Positions 1 through 5,698 are shown, counted from the first letter of the stretch. The stretch is DNA of 23,960 bases from a virus (IMGVR_UViG_3300038301_000484:1-23960), one strand, 5' to 3'. Numbers and translations are program-made. The notes: generated by a model from the letters alone, not told the origin.

Positions 1-126
1 TGGGTGACCTTGACTGTTTCTAGCGTGTTCATTCTGTTTTTCCTTTGTTGGTATTTGTCGTATGAAGTGAAGTATTCACTCCATTCAATACGTTTGCATG
101 TCACGCCACACGCGTCAAGTTTATAA
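1..126 (+). CDS. Possible C-terminal fragment of a membrane protein (partial at left edge)
   Basis: The first reading frame is open from base 1 to a TAA at 124-126 and would give the last 41 residues of a protein. Residues 3 to 20 form a hydrophobic run (VSSVFILFFLCWYL in its centre) that could span a membrane, followed by a polar tail with several His and Ser. No start codon is visible because the frame runs off the window. Codon evidence is too short to be firm. It may be chance, since the next 900 bases are non-coding. Confidence 0.25.
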   Translation, partial: WVTLTVSSVFILFFLCWYLSYEVKYSLHSIRLHVTPHASSL

Positions 127-315
127 GTGAAACAAAGTGCTTTTTATTCTTCTTATTCTCACAAGCCATAACGGCAAAACTGGCGCCGTCTTTGCATAGC
201 ACTGATAGCAGTGCGGTACCGGCACGTTTAGTGCATGGGTGAAAGTTGGCACCTCACTTGCACAGGTGAACCCCAGCGAATTGTGCCTAGTCTAAATAGG
301 CCAGGAGTGATATTA

Positions 316-468
316 CAAATATCTGTTCAAGATATGAGAAGTCATTCAGATAATTGATGGTTCAAATTTTAGGTCAATATCTTGAAAGTCATTCATGAAT
401 TTGATCAATCAAATTTCTGATCAAGATCTCCAAAGTCGTTACAAATTTCTGAACAAGTCAAAGTTGGC
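316..468 (+). repeat. Four iteron-like direct repeats of about 33 bp
   Basis: Copies begin at 316, 363, 410 and 442. The shared core is CAAAT(T/A)TCTG-TCAAGAT followed by AAGTCATTCA. The first three are spaced exactly 47 bp apart, with 14-bp AT-rich spacers that themselves resemble each other (both contain TTGAT). The fourth follows after 32 bp and is shortened in the middle. Even spacing at 47 bp (about 4.5 helical turns) suggests protein binding sites, for example an origin, partition or packaging site. Confidence 0.65.
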
Positions 469-533
469 ATGGAGGTTGCAAGGCCCACATGTAGGCACCC
501 ACATGTAGGCAAGGGACGGTACCGGCGCTATTC

Positions 534-573
534 TTCAATCAAGCAGAAGGTGCGGGTTTGCGGTGGTGCGTTG
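534..573 (+). repeat. Degenerate copy of the 40-bp TTTGCGGTGA element
   Basis: It aligns without gaps to the better copies: TTCAA at the left end, TTTGCGGTGG starting at the same internal position (24). The AAACG block is altered to ATCA and the right end is not conserved. No gene start lies immediately downstream. Confidence 0.35.
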
Positions 574-610
574 CCGGTGTTGCCGGTGTTGCCGGTGTTG
601 ATTGCCGGTG
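571..610 (+). repeat. Tandem TTGCCGGTG repeat
   Basis: Three head-to-tail TTGCCGGTG units occupy 571-597 and a fourth lies at 602-610 after four extra bases. The unit contains GCCGGT, the reverse complement of the ACCGGC part of the neighbouring GGTACCGGC family, so the two repeats may be related. Confidence 0.7.
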
Positions 611-840
611 TTGATAATGCACCACACCAAAGAGAGCGGTACCGACTGTACTGTTGAGCAATACAATAGCGGTGGATAGTAAAGCAGAGCCGGTCAATAA
701 TAATAAGAACGGTACCGGCATGAAGAAGAAGACGCCGGGTCCGGCTTAGTGTAGCGGTGTACTGATGACAGCGGTACCGGCATGGAGGAGCGGTGCGTGT
801 GGAGCGGTACCGGCCTGTGCATACGGAACCGGCGCTTTAA

Positions 841-880
841 AGTAAACGAACCAAAGCCGCCAGTTTGCGGTGAGCCATGA
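841..880 (+). repeat. 40-bp AAACG-N15-TTTGCGGTGA element, copy 1
   Basis: It has TAAACG at positions 3-8 and TTTGCGGTGAGC at positions 24-35, the same spacing as the copies at 4063, 9336, 9386 and 9426. Unlike those at 4063 and 9426, it is not followed by a gene on the same strand. Confidence 0.6.
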
Positions 881-1063
881 AGTTGCCGGTGATGCCAACC
901 GTATTGTACTGGTTATCCATACAATAAAAATCCATTATACTGAAAAGAATGACCCGACCCCCATTTTCAAATAAACAATTCCATGCTATTTATAATTATA
1001 TTAACTTCGTAGAGTAAATATCTACATCGGTTAACATCCAAATAACATAACGGTACCGGCTAG

Positions 1064-1495
1064 TTATTCAGACTCAGCTTCCTTCAACGCATCAACCCAT
1101 GACACGGTCTGGATGGGACCACCATCTGCACCGCTTACCTCCATGGATGACTTCTTCCCCCAATGTTGTGGGAATGACCGTTCTAGGAACCATGCTGCTG
1201 CCCGCCAGTCAGAAGTAGCTTGTCGAGAGACCGTTACTACGTTCCGAGCTTCTACCTCTGTCCTTGCTTTCCTTACTTGAAGATAAAAGTTTAAGAACTT
1301 CCGCTCGCTTTTTGGTACACGCTTACCAGTCTCTTTCCTATCTTGCGCCTCTTCCCCGCGCGACATCCATGCGTGTATGGTAGATACTGAAACCCCAGCA
1401 TACTCGGCAGCGGTTTGCAGGAAGTTTCCTGCGGCAACAGCCTTGCAAACTTTGTCCGTTATTTCGTCGTTAAGTTTGGATTTTCTTCCGGTCAT
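1064..1495 (-). CDS. Terminase small-subunit-like DNA-binding protein
   Basis: The product is 143 residues. The N-terminal third has a helix-turn-helix (about residues 10-45: a KVCKAVAAGNFLQTAAEYAGVS-like helix followed by STIHAWMSRG). The rest is helical and ends in FLERSFPQHWGKK, a pattern common in phage small terminase subunits of the HTH type. Such proteins recognise the packaging site and recruit the large terminase. I chose the ATG at 1495 because AAAGGA lies about 9 bases upstream; a longer frame to 1570 has no such site. The large subunit is not in the window. The repeat-rich non-coding DNA just downstream could be its target. A transposase-type HTH protein is the main alternative. 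Confidence 0.7.
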   Translation of the reverse strand: MTGRKSKLNDEITDKVCKAVAAGNFLQTAAEYAGVSVSTIHAWMSRGEEAQDRKETGKRVPKSERKFLNFYLQVRKARTEVEARNVVTVSRQATSDWRAAAWFLERSFPQHWGKKSSMEVSGADGGPIQTVSWVDALKEAESE

Positions 1496-1541
1496 TTTAG
1501 GCCATCCTTTACATCTTCTTATTGCCCGCTGCGTCATTGAT

Positions 1542-1570
1542 ATGGTATTGCCTTTACACACAATTTGCAA
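1542..1570 (-). promoter_or_regulatory. Possible sigma70 promoter for the small-terminase-like gene
   Basis: On the minus strand TTGCAA (1570-1565) is followed after 17 bases by TACCAT (1547-1542), about 45 bases upstream of the chosen start. The -10 is weak, so this is tentative. Confidence 0.25.
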
Positions 1571-1587
1571 ACACGTAATGAGGCGGT

Positions 1588-1743
1588 ATGTTTAAAACCA
1601 TGTTCAACAATGTTTCGGTAGTGTCCCTAGCCTGTTTTGGTCTCTCTGCCGTGCCGGTGTTTTTGTTTGGTTTGTACCATTTCTTACACCAAATGCGGTT
1701 GTTTCTAGTCTTTATGGTCCGCTTTGGTGTGCGTTTTGGGTAG
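1588..1743 (+). CDS. Possible small two-helix membrane peptide (51 aa)
   Basis: The ATG at 1588 follows TGAGG with a four-base gap and opens a 51-residue frame ending TAG at 1741-1743. The peptide is strongly hydrophobic: a first segment near residues 8-30 (VSVVSLACFGLSAVPVFLFG) and a second at about 36-47 (RLFLVFMVRFG). Hydrophobic character and an RBS support it, but the frame is short and a minus-strand open frame (1554-1763) covers the same bases. No function can be assigned; phage holins and membrane toxins are often this size. Confidence 0.3.
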   Translation: MFKTMFNNVSVVSLACFGLSAVPVFLFGLYHFLHQMRLFLVFMVRFGVRFG

Positions 1744-2275
1744 GATTCTTTCCTGGTTCTCACTTGGAATCGCTATTAGGATTCTACTCTTTTAAGGTCC
1801 CTAGTCTAAAACGCCTTTAATGTCAAGCATATAGGTAACTACCTGTTTTCACTTACCTTTTAATGGTGCGTGGCATCCCATTGTGGTTTACAACTCAATC
1901 TGCTAACCTATTGGAACCTATTGGTAATCCTGGTGAATTCAGGACCCAATAGGCTGACGACCGGCCTCCCCTGTATCGCGTGGCTAGTCTGCTTGGCCAT
2001 TGCGCCAAGTAACCCTTTGAGGTGTCTGCTAGTGTTTCCTAGGCTAAAGGCTAGGTGGGCGGACCAGAGTACAGTCTGGCGCGTGGCGATTGAAAAGCCC
2101 AAACCCACCAATGGAGACACCCCGGCTGTAATACTGGGGCATGGCAATATTGGTTCTTTGACATTCTAAGGTGTAGAGACCGCTATGGTTGTTGTGCGTG
2201 TAGCAATTCACGTTGTTATGCACAAATTATCCATATCACTAGGTTGAGAACCCTAGGGCGGGCGTAACTTCTTTA
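1744..2275. other. Non-coding region with many local stem-loops
   Basis: No credible gene is seen; open frames at 1870-2169 (plus) and 1908-2147 (minus) lack RBSs and mutually overlap. The sequence is dense in stem-loops: CCTATTGG/CCAATAGG enclosing TCCTG/CAGGA (1917-1953), CTTGGC/GCCAAG (near 1990-2007), CCTAG/CTAGG, CCAGA/TCTGG inside GGTGGG/CCCACC, CCCCGG/CTGGGG, and CTAGG/CCTAG near 2240-2260. Together with folds at 2295-2422 and the terminator at 2496-2515 it could be a long structured RNA read on the plus strand. A perfect -35-like TTGACA lies at 2158, but its nearest -10-like TATGGT is 20 bases away. Confidence 0.4.
1907..1953. repeat. Nested inverted repeat with a duplicated arm
   Basis: CCTATTGG occurs twice (1907-1914 and 1917-1924) and its complement CCAATAGG once (1946-1953). 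Inside the second copy TCCTG (1928-1932) pairs with CAGGA (1940-1944) around a 7-base loop. The result is a 13-bp interrupted stem with a spare left arm that could exchange with the first. Confidence 0.6.
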
Positions 2276-2473
2276 TTACATGCAGCGTATAGCAATAGCA
2301 GATAGCAGCATAAGCGGTCGCGCCTGGCGAGAGTCAACAGTCTTGGGAAGCCCAGGACTACGGCGGCCGGGTGCCTTGAAATGCCCCATGACCTTAACGA
2401 CCGCCAGCATATCGTCTGCTATGTACCTGAATTCATAGACACGATAGAGCAGAAAAATAACGGAGTTATACAT
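2276..2473 (-). CDS. Small protein of unknown function (65 aa)
   Basis: The ATG at 2473 is preceded on the minus strand by AAAAAGGAGAAGAAGAAAAC, almost the same ribosome binding region as the plus-strand operon genes (AAACAAGGAGAAGAAA). That is the main support for a real gene. The N-terminus is hydrophobic (MYNSVIFLLYRVYEF), the middle basic (HFKAPGRRSPGLPK), with no known motif. It would be transcribed divergently from the 2579 gene across the hairpin at 2496-2509. The caveat is that the same bases form long nested RNA stems on the plus strand, so the region may be RNA rather than protein coding. Confidence 0.4.
   Translation of the reverse strand: MYNSVIFLLYRVYEFRYIADDMLAVVKVMGHFKAPGRRSPGLPKTVDSRQARPLMLLSAIAIRCM
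2295..2422 (+). ncRNA. Candidate folded RNA domain
   Basis: Three helices nest in order: ATAGCAGA 2295-2302 with TCTGCTAT 2415-2422 (8 bp), GCGGTCG 2314-2320 with CGACCGC 2398-2404 (7 bp), and hairpin GTCTTGGG 2340-2347 with CCCAGGAC 2351-2358 (8 bp including one G-U). TATCGT (2410-2415) can alternatively pair with ACGATA further 3'. A terminator at 2496-2515 would end a plus-strand transcript. It overlaps a possible minus-strand gene, so coding constraint is an alternative explanation. Confidence 0.35.
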
Positions 2474-2495
2474 GTTTTCTTCTTCTCCTTTTTAG

Positions 2496-2515
2496 CCCCC
2501 TAACGGGGGTTTTTT
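2496..2515 (+). terminator. Intrinsic terminator
   Basis: CCCCC (2496-2500), loop TAAC, GGGGG (2505-2509), then six T (2510-2515). It sits upstream of the 2579 gene, with only 63 bases between it and that start. Transcription into the left operon must therefore start in that gap, be regulated here by read-through, or come from an unrecognised promoter. CCCCC could pair with GGGG at 2516-2519 instead, which would break the terminator. Confidence 0.75.
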
Positions 2516-2556
2516 GGGGATAAAGGTCTTTGCTGGTTCGATTCCAGCGGTCCCCT
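2516..2556 (+). other. tRNA T-arm/acceptor-like hairpin (tRNA remnant, att site or tRNA mimic)
   Basis: GCTGG (2532-2536), loop TTCGATT (2537-2543) and CCAGC (2544-2548) form a canonical tRNA T-arm, followed directly by GGTCCCC (2549-2555) like a 3' acceptor strand. GGGGAT at 2516-2521 can pair with GTCCCC, closing a minihelix in which the D and anticodon arms are replaced by about ten bases. No full cloverleaf fits upstream because the terminator occupies that place, and there is no CCA. It may be a tRNA 3' end captured as a phage attachment core, a deleted tRNA gene, or a regulatory mimic in the leader of the 2579 gene. Confidence 0.55.
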
Positions 2557-2578
2557 ACTAAAACAAGGAGAAAAGAAC

Positions 2579-3160
2579 ATGACGGACGTAAAAGAACTAC
2601 TATCACCAGCCGGGTACCTGAGAGCCGCTATGCAAGTGGAATCAACCCCGCTTGAAAAGAAGCATCTCGAAATCCAAATAGGATTCAAGGACGGTGGTAG
2701 AATCGAGTTTAATCATCCCTATGTGCGTGATATCAAAGACGTTGTAGATTATGACCGGCAGGCAAAGTTTAATTTTGAGGCTGACTATACTGAGAAAGAC
2801 AGTATGCAGCGGTCATATGATAGATGCCTTTGGGATCTGGGCAACGCTATACTGCGGGCGACAAGTTATACCTGTCGCATCGAGGTATTCGATGACCTAA
2901 TGGCGTACTCGGGCGAAAGAGACTGGGAGCGGTTAGAGGATACTTTAGCCGCAGGTGTAGAGCCGGACCAAGTGTCTCGCATCTGGTATGTAGAATGGTC
3001 ACACAAGCGGTCAGACGGCAAAGTCTGGCAGTCTGATGGCCAATGGGATGATGATACGGGCAACGTATTTTACACCAAATTGGATGCTTTCAAATGGCTT
3101 GCCCTAAAGGCATTTAGCGGTCAAATCTGGGATGATAAATACAAATTGTCATTAAAATAA
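2579..3160 (+). CDS. Hypothetical protein, first gene of the left operon (193 aa)
   Basis: The start ATG follows AACAAGGAGAAAAGAAC, a strong binding site. The product is acidic and mixed alpha/beta in look, with many aromatic residues in the last third (WYVEWSHKRSDGKVWQSD, then FKWLALKAF). I see no catalytic motif, signal peptide or membrane segment, and recognise no family. It begins MTD, as do the next two genes, whose leaders and first codons are alike. That hints that leader and start were duplicated together. A terminator and the tRNA-like hairpin lie just upstream, so its expression may be the control point of the operon. Confidence 0.8.
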   Translation: MTDVKELLSPAGYLRAAMQVESTPLEKKHLEIQIGFKDGGRIEFNHPYVRDIKDVVDYDRQAKFNFEADYTEKDSMQRSYDRCLWDLGNAILRATSYTCRIEVFDDLMAYSGERDWERLEDTLAAGVEPDQVSRIWYVEWSHKRSDGKVWQSDGQWDDDTGNVFYTKLDAFKWLALKAFSGQIWDDKYKLSLK

Positions 3161-3166
3161 AATACT

Positions 3167-3226
3167 TAGAACACCATACTTTGGCCCCGGCTAGAGTATG
3201 GAATTCTACGTATATTTTGTGCGTAG
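3167..3226 (+). promoter_or_regulatory. Structured leader element, copy A
   Basis: TAGAA (3167-3171) pairs with TTCTA (3204-3208) and closes a long stem starting CCATACT (3174-3180)/AGTATGG (3195-3201) and continuing with wobble pairs to a GC-rich tip. CTACGTAT (3206-3213) pairs with GTGCGTAG (3219-3226), sharing CTA with the outer helix, so the two pairings compete. AAACAGGAGAAG and the start codon at 3245 follow within 20 bases. Confidence 0.7.
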
Positions 3227-3244
3227 TAAAACAGGAGAAGAGAC

Positions 3245-3637
3245 ATGACCGACAATAATATTGAGTTAATGGGCCAAGATTATCTAAACACCCTAGATCG
3301 GGTGATTGAGAAAATGGAGGACCCTGAGATTAACCGCTGGTGGTCTGGTAAGCGCAAGCTGAACGGTAAGACAGTGGAGGTTATCGAGCCACCACAGGGA
3401 CCAAAAGAGTCCGCAAGGTATGAGCGGGGAAATTCGGATGAAGGCATCCCAATGTCTACATTGCAAGCGCTTAAGTATGCGGAGCTATGTAGAAGGTACG
3501 GTGAGAAACCAGCCAGGGTAAAGATCGTACCACGGTGTGAAGCCAAGGCTCTTGCCAAATGGTTTGGGCCTCCAAAGCGGGGTAATCCTGGTCAGCAATA
3601 CCATAACATAACAACGGATGGTGAAAGCCAAACATAA
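3245..3637 (+). CDS. Hypothetical protein (130 aa)
   Basis: It starts at ATG 3245 after AAACAGGAGAAGAGAC. The protein has an acidic N-terminus (MTDNNIELMGQDYLNTLDRVIEKMEDPEI), a basic middle (RWWSGKRKLNGK) and a C-terminal stretch with ARVKIVPRCEAKALAKWFGPPKRGNP. It contains no recognisable motif or membrane segment. It lies between two structured leader elements. The shared MTD start with its neighbours points to duplicated 5' regions, although the bodies of the proteins are not alike. Confidence 0.75.
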   Translation: MTDNNIELMGQDYLNTLDRVIEKMEDPEINRWWSGKRKLNGKTVEVIEPPQGPKESARYERGNSDEGIPMSTLQALKYAELCRRYGEKPARVKIVPRCEAKALAKWFGPPKRGNPGQQYHNITTDGESQT

Positions 3638-3644
3638 TTGTACC

Positions 3645-3706
3645 TAGAACACCATGCCCTAGCGGATCGTTAGGGTATGGGATTCTGTGTGCAACGGAGC
3701 ATACAG
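3645..3706 (+). promoter_or_regulatory. Structured leader element, copy B
   Basis: TAGAA (3645-3649) faces TTCTG (3683-3687), pairing four bases. The main stem CCATGCCCTA/TAGGGTATGG is 10 bp with one G-U and a 9-base loop. The second hairpin CTGTGTGC (3685-3692), loop AACGGA, GCATACAG (3699-3706) has 8 bp. The same AACGGA loop on a different 8-bp stem is found at 4382-4403, so pairing is conserved while sequence is not. Confidence 0.75.
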
Positions 3707-3724
3707 TAAAACAGGAGAAGAAAC

Positions 3725-3991
3725 ATGACCGACAAGTCTGTACAAGTTATCGCATCATATAAGACACGCGGGTCAAAGTATAAGATCAAAGTGATCAAAT
3801 GCCTTGACGGTTCCTACGCAGTAAGAACCTACATGCGGGGAAGGTTGCAAAGCTCATCAAATGGGCATGATTATGAGTCCGCGTTTGGATACGCGGAGAA
3901 TATGATCAACTGTGACCGGATCATTCATAACCGCACGTTCTATAGTGAATGCCCGTCAGTCCACGACGGTGATATGTACACCGCGTACTAA
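3725..3991 (+). CDS. Hypothetical protein (88 aa)
   Basis: ATG 3725 follows AAACAGGAGAAGAAAC. The small basic protein looks like a compact beta-rich fold (VQVIASYKTRGSKYKIKVIK, then GSYAVRTYMRGRLQ) with a more acidic C-terminus. I recognise no motif or family. An apparent terminator follows the gene at 4037-4062, so this may end the first transcription segment of the left operon. Confidence 0.75.
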   Translation: MTDKSVQVIASYKTRGSKYKIKVIKCLDGSYAVRTYMRGRLQSSSNGHDYESAFGYAENMINCDRIIHNRTFYSECPSVHDGDMYTAY

Positions 3992-4036
3992 AGCCGGGCA
4001 GAAATAAAGACCGGCTAAATAAAGACCGCAACTGTG

Positions 4037-4062
4037 ACCGGCCCATGCGTGGGCTGGTTTTC
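4037..4062 (+). terminator. Probable intrinsic terminator
   Basis: ACCGGCCCA (4037-4045), loop TGCG, TGGGCTGGT (4050-4058; one G-U pair), then a TTTTCTT tail. The T tract is short. Just upstream lie two AAATAAAGACCG direct repeats and an AGCCGG/CCGGCT hairpin, and the 40-bp element follows at once, so this spot looks like a boundary between transcription units. Confidence 0.55.
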
Positions 4063-4102
4063 TTCAAACGTCAACTCACCTCTGTTTTGCGGTGAGCTTT
4101 GA
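4063..4102 (+). repeat. 40-bp AAACG-N15-TTTGCGGTGA element, copy 2
   Basis: TTCAAACG at positions 1-8 and TTTGCGGTGAGCTTTGA at 24-40. The start codon of the next gene lies 17 bases downstream. Here CTCACC and GGTGAG can also pair, and TCAAA with TTTGA, but these pairings are not kept in all copies. Bound DNA or a promoter is therefore more likely than an RNA fold. Confidence 0.65.
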
Positions 4103-4118
4103 CTTTTATGGGAGCAAT

Positions 4119-4334
4119 ATGAGCTACGGACAGATAAAAACACTGGCAGATTATAGAACCGTCATTGGAAACAGTGGCGTCTATGAATGGGAATGGCAGG
4201 GAAATGCAAACCTAGACGGTTTCATATCCTATGCCTACAACTATTCACACAACTTGGATACCGATGAGGGCTTTAACGAGTCCGTATCTGACTATCTAGT
4301 CCATGTTGGAGAGAACCCGAAAGATTACTTTTAA
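4119..4334 (+). CDS. Hypothetical protein (71 aa)
   Basis: I place the start at ATG 4119 after GGGAG with a four-base gap. A GTG at 4092 would extend the frame by nine residues, but it lies inside the conserved 40-bp element, so its codons probably reflect that site. The protein is acidic and rich in Tyr and Asn (YEWEWQGNANLDGF, YAYNYSHNLDTDEGF) and ends HVGENPKDYF. It resembles small single-domain phage proteins of unknown role, and no motif is recognised. It is the only gene in the first half of the left operon with this kind of leader rather than the two-hairpin leader. Confidence 0.65.
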   Translation: MSYGQIKTLADYRTVIGNSGVYEWEWQGNANLDGFISYAYNYSHNLDTDEGFNESVSDYLVHVGENPKDYF

Positions 4335-4344
4335 GAGTTATGCC

Positions 4345-4403
4345 TAGATCCCGGCACTCAAGTTCGCTTGAGTGTCGCAGTCTACGCACAACGGAGTGTG
4401 TAG
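4345..4403 (+). promoter_or_regulatory. Structured leader element, copy C
   Basis: TAGA (4345-4348) pairs with TCTA (4381-4384). The main stem CGGCACTCAAG (4352-4362)/CTTGAGTGTCG (4367-4377) is 11 bp with a TTCG loop. The second hairpin CTACGCAC (4382-4389), loop AACGGA, GTGTGTAG (4396-4403) has 8 bp and overlaps the outer helix by CTA. AAACAAGGAGAAGAAA and ATG 4424 follow. Confidence 0.75.
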
Positions 4404-4423
4404 TAAACAAGGAGAAGAAAATC

Positions 4424-5698
4424 ATGACAAACACTCAACCGAACCAGAACCTACCTAAAGGCCGAATCGGAACAGTCCTAATGTGGGGACGATCAAGGCA
4501 ATCAGTCTCGATTGAACCGGCTCTCAGTAAGCGAGAGTTTGATATCCACATGGGTCCCGAGTATGCCAAAAAGGTAAAAGAACCAGTTAAGGCACTTACC
4601 GCCTTTCGTCGCACAATGAACGCGGCAAAGACGGGGGTCCCCACAGGTTTTTTCTGGCGCAAACTAGACGAAGACGGGAGCTTTCTGAAGTTTTGCTATG
4701 CCCTTGAAACCAAGGACATTAAAACCGATTACTTCAGAGCTGACGGTACCTTAATCCTGACCTTTGATAAAAAGACAGGAATCTGGTCCGCTAGTGACGA
4801 GTCGCACTTTCAGACAACCCGAATCAGGGGAATCTATAAGAGCAAGTACACGTTCCTGACCTCGAAAGACTATGCGGATATCATAAAGTCCCTAATCGGA
4901 GAAACGAAAGGATTTTCGATTAACAATGCCTGCTATTTTATTCCGGCAGGTGAGGATGAATGGGTTCCGAGCCTGAGAATGGCATTGGAACATACTGGTA
5001 TCCCGGTTACATGGATGCCTATTGCGTCTGATACAGACCAAGTAGAGCAATACCAGCAACCGGCTAAACAGTCTTTGCTCGATGAAATCGAAATCCTCCG
5101 AGAGGAGGCTGAAGAATTCAAGACCAAAGATCCGCTGGATGTCACACGCGAACCGACGTTTGAGAGAAGAATCGAAAAGGCAATCAAGCTTAAAGATAAA
5201 GCCCGATTGTTTGAAGATCTTCTCAAGACAAAGTTGGACGATGTGGTGTCCGCGTCTGATGAGCTTCAAGCTGAGTTTGAAAAGCTAAAGGGCAACCCGG
5301 CGCTAGACAAACAAGAGCTAAAGCTTGCCCGCGCTAAACGTGACGCTAAAAACGCACTAAAGCGGGTCGAGGCTCTAAAGAAAAAGAGAAAGGTCATCAT
5401 TGATACCCCCGAGGGTCGAGCATTTAACATACTGCAAGACCTATCAGATATGAATGATGCCAACCGATCCTTTTCGCGATGCCAGGAAATACTTGAGGAC
5501 CCGAACTGTGTCCTTGATGATCTTTCTGAATTAGAGGAAAAGAAATTGTCCGAAAGTGTAACGAGGCTAATGCTCGCCTCTGAAGCGCTTTCAAAGATTA
5601 CCGACAAGTCAGGCAAGAAAGAAAAGCGGGACGCAACAAGCGCATTCAAAAAGGCGCAAGTTGGAGTCTACCGTGGATCGATGAAGCTGATGAGTTAG
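4424..5698 (+). CDS. Coiled-coil protein of the MoxR/VWA gene set (424 aa)
   Basis: The first half (about residues 1-215) looks like a folded alpha/beta domain (LTAFRRTMNAAKTGVPTGFFW, then GFSINNACYFIPAGEDEWVP). The second half (about 225-415) is highly charged and helical (LLDEIEILREEAEEFK, LARAKRDAKNALKRVEALKK) and should form coiled coils. The start at ATG 4424 has AAACAAGGAGAAGAAA; an upstream ATG at 4340 lies inside the structured leader and is rejected. I recognise no named family. It is followed by a RavA-like ATPase and a ViaA-like VWA protein with the same type of leader, so it may be their substrate, adaptor or scaffold. Confidence 0.8.
   Translation: MTNTQPNQNLPKGRIGTVLMWGRSRQSVSIEPALSKREFDIHMGPEYAKKVKEPVKALTAFRRTMNAAKTGVPTGFFWRKLDEDGSFLKFCYALETKDIKTDYFRADGTLILTFDKKTGIWSASDESHFQTTRIRGIYKSKYTFLTSKDYADIIKSLIGETKGFSINNACYFIPAGEDEWVPSLRMALEHTGIPVTWMPIASDTDQVEQYQQPAKQSLLDEIEILREEAEEFKTKDPLDVTREPTFERRIEKAIKLKDKARLFEDLLKTKLDDVVSASDELQAEFEKLKGNPALDKQELKLARAKRDAKNALKRVEALKKKRKVIIDTPEGRAFNILQDLSDMNDANRSFSRCQEILEDPNCVLDDLSELEEKKLSESVTRLMLASEALSKITDKSGKKEKRDATSAFKKAQVGVYRGSMKLMS

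Larger units (their letters stand above)
215..1060 (+). repeat. Dispersed GGTACCGGC 9-mer family
   Basis: Exact GGTACCGGC occurs at 215, 518, 711, 773, 806 and 1052, always in the same orientation. One-mismatch copies lie at 638 (GGTACCGAC) and 825 (GGAACCGGC). A 9-mer is expected far less than once in 1 kb by chance. The last copy ends four bases from the stop of the small-terminase-like gene. GGTACC is itself a palindrome, so the sites could bind a dimer. The ACCGGC half recurs in the non-coding spots at 4000-4060 and 9230-9320. Confidence 0.65.
127..1063. other. Long non-coding region rich in short repeats
   Basis: I see no convincing gene here. Open frames at 469-657 (plus) and 539-721 (minus) read through tandem TTGCCGGTG units and have no ribosome binding site. 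The region holds four 33-bp iteron-like repeats (316-468), six exact and two one-mismatch copies of GGTACCGGC, four TTGCCGGTG units, and two copies of the 40-bp AAACG-N15-TTTGCGGTGA element (534-573, degenerate; 841-880). Its position downstream of a small-terminase-like gene makes a packaging or replication site plausible, but that is inference. Confidence 0.6.

Noticed and set aside
469-721. Open frames on both strands (62 and 60 aa) in the repeat region
   Set aside because: They are created by tandem TTGCCGGTG units (PVLPVLPVL and TPATPATPAT), lack ribosome binding sites and overlap each other.
1554-1763. 69-aa basic open frame on the minus strand upstream of the small-terminase-like gene
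   Set aside because: It has a GTG start without a binding site and low-complexity Lys/Arg/Thr composition, and it competes with a plus-strand hydrophobic frame that has a better start. Not excluded, but not supported.
1870-2169. 99-aa plus-strand and 79-aa minus-strand open frames
   Set aside because: No binding site, atypical composition (many Trp, Pro, Cys), mutually overlapping, and the DNA is rich in stem-loops.
2484-2556. Complete tRNA gene
   Set aside because: Only the T-arm and 3' acceptor strand fit. The place of the D and anticodon arms is taken by a terminator hairpin and a T tract.
4092-4118. GTG start at 4092 extending the 71-aa protein
   Set aside because: It lies inside the conserved 40-bp element and has no binding site; ATG 4119 has GGGAG upstream.
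4340-4423. ATG at 4340 extending the coiled-coil protein by 28 residues
   Set aside because: It lies in the structured leader, which recurs before other genes without being translated; ATG 4424 has the standard binding site.
5266-5649. Long minus-strand frames inside the coiled-coil gene (also 4892-5269 and 7371-8006)
   Set aside because: They are shadows of Lys/Glu-rich coding sequence (Ser/Phe/Leu-rich translations) without binding sites.
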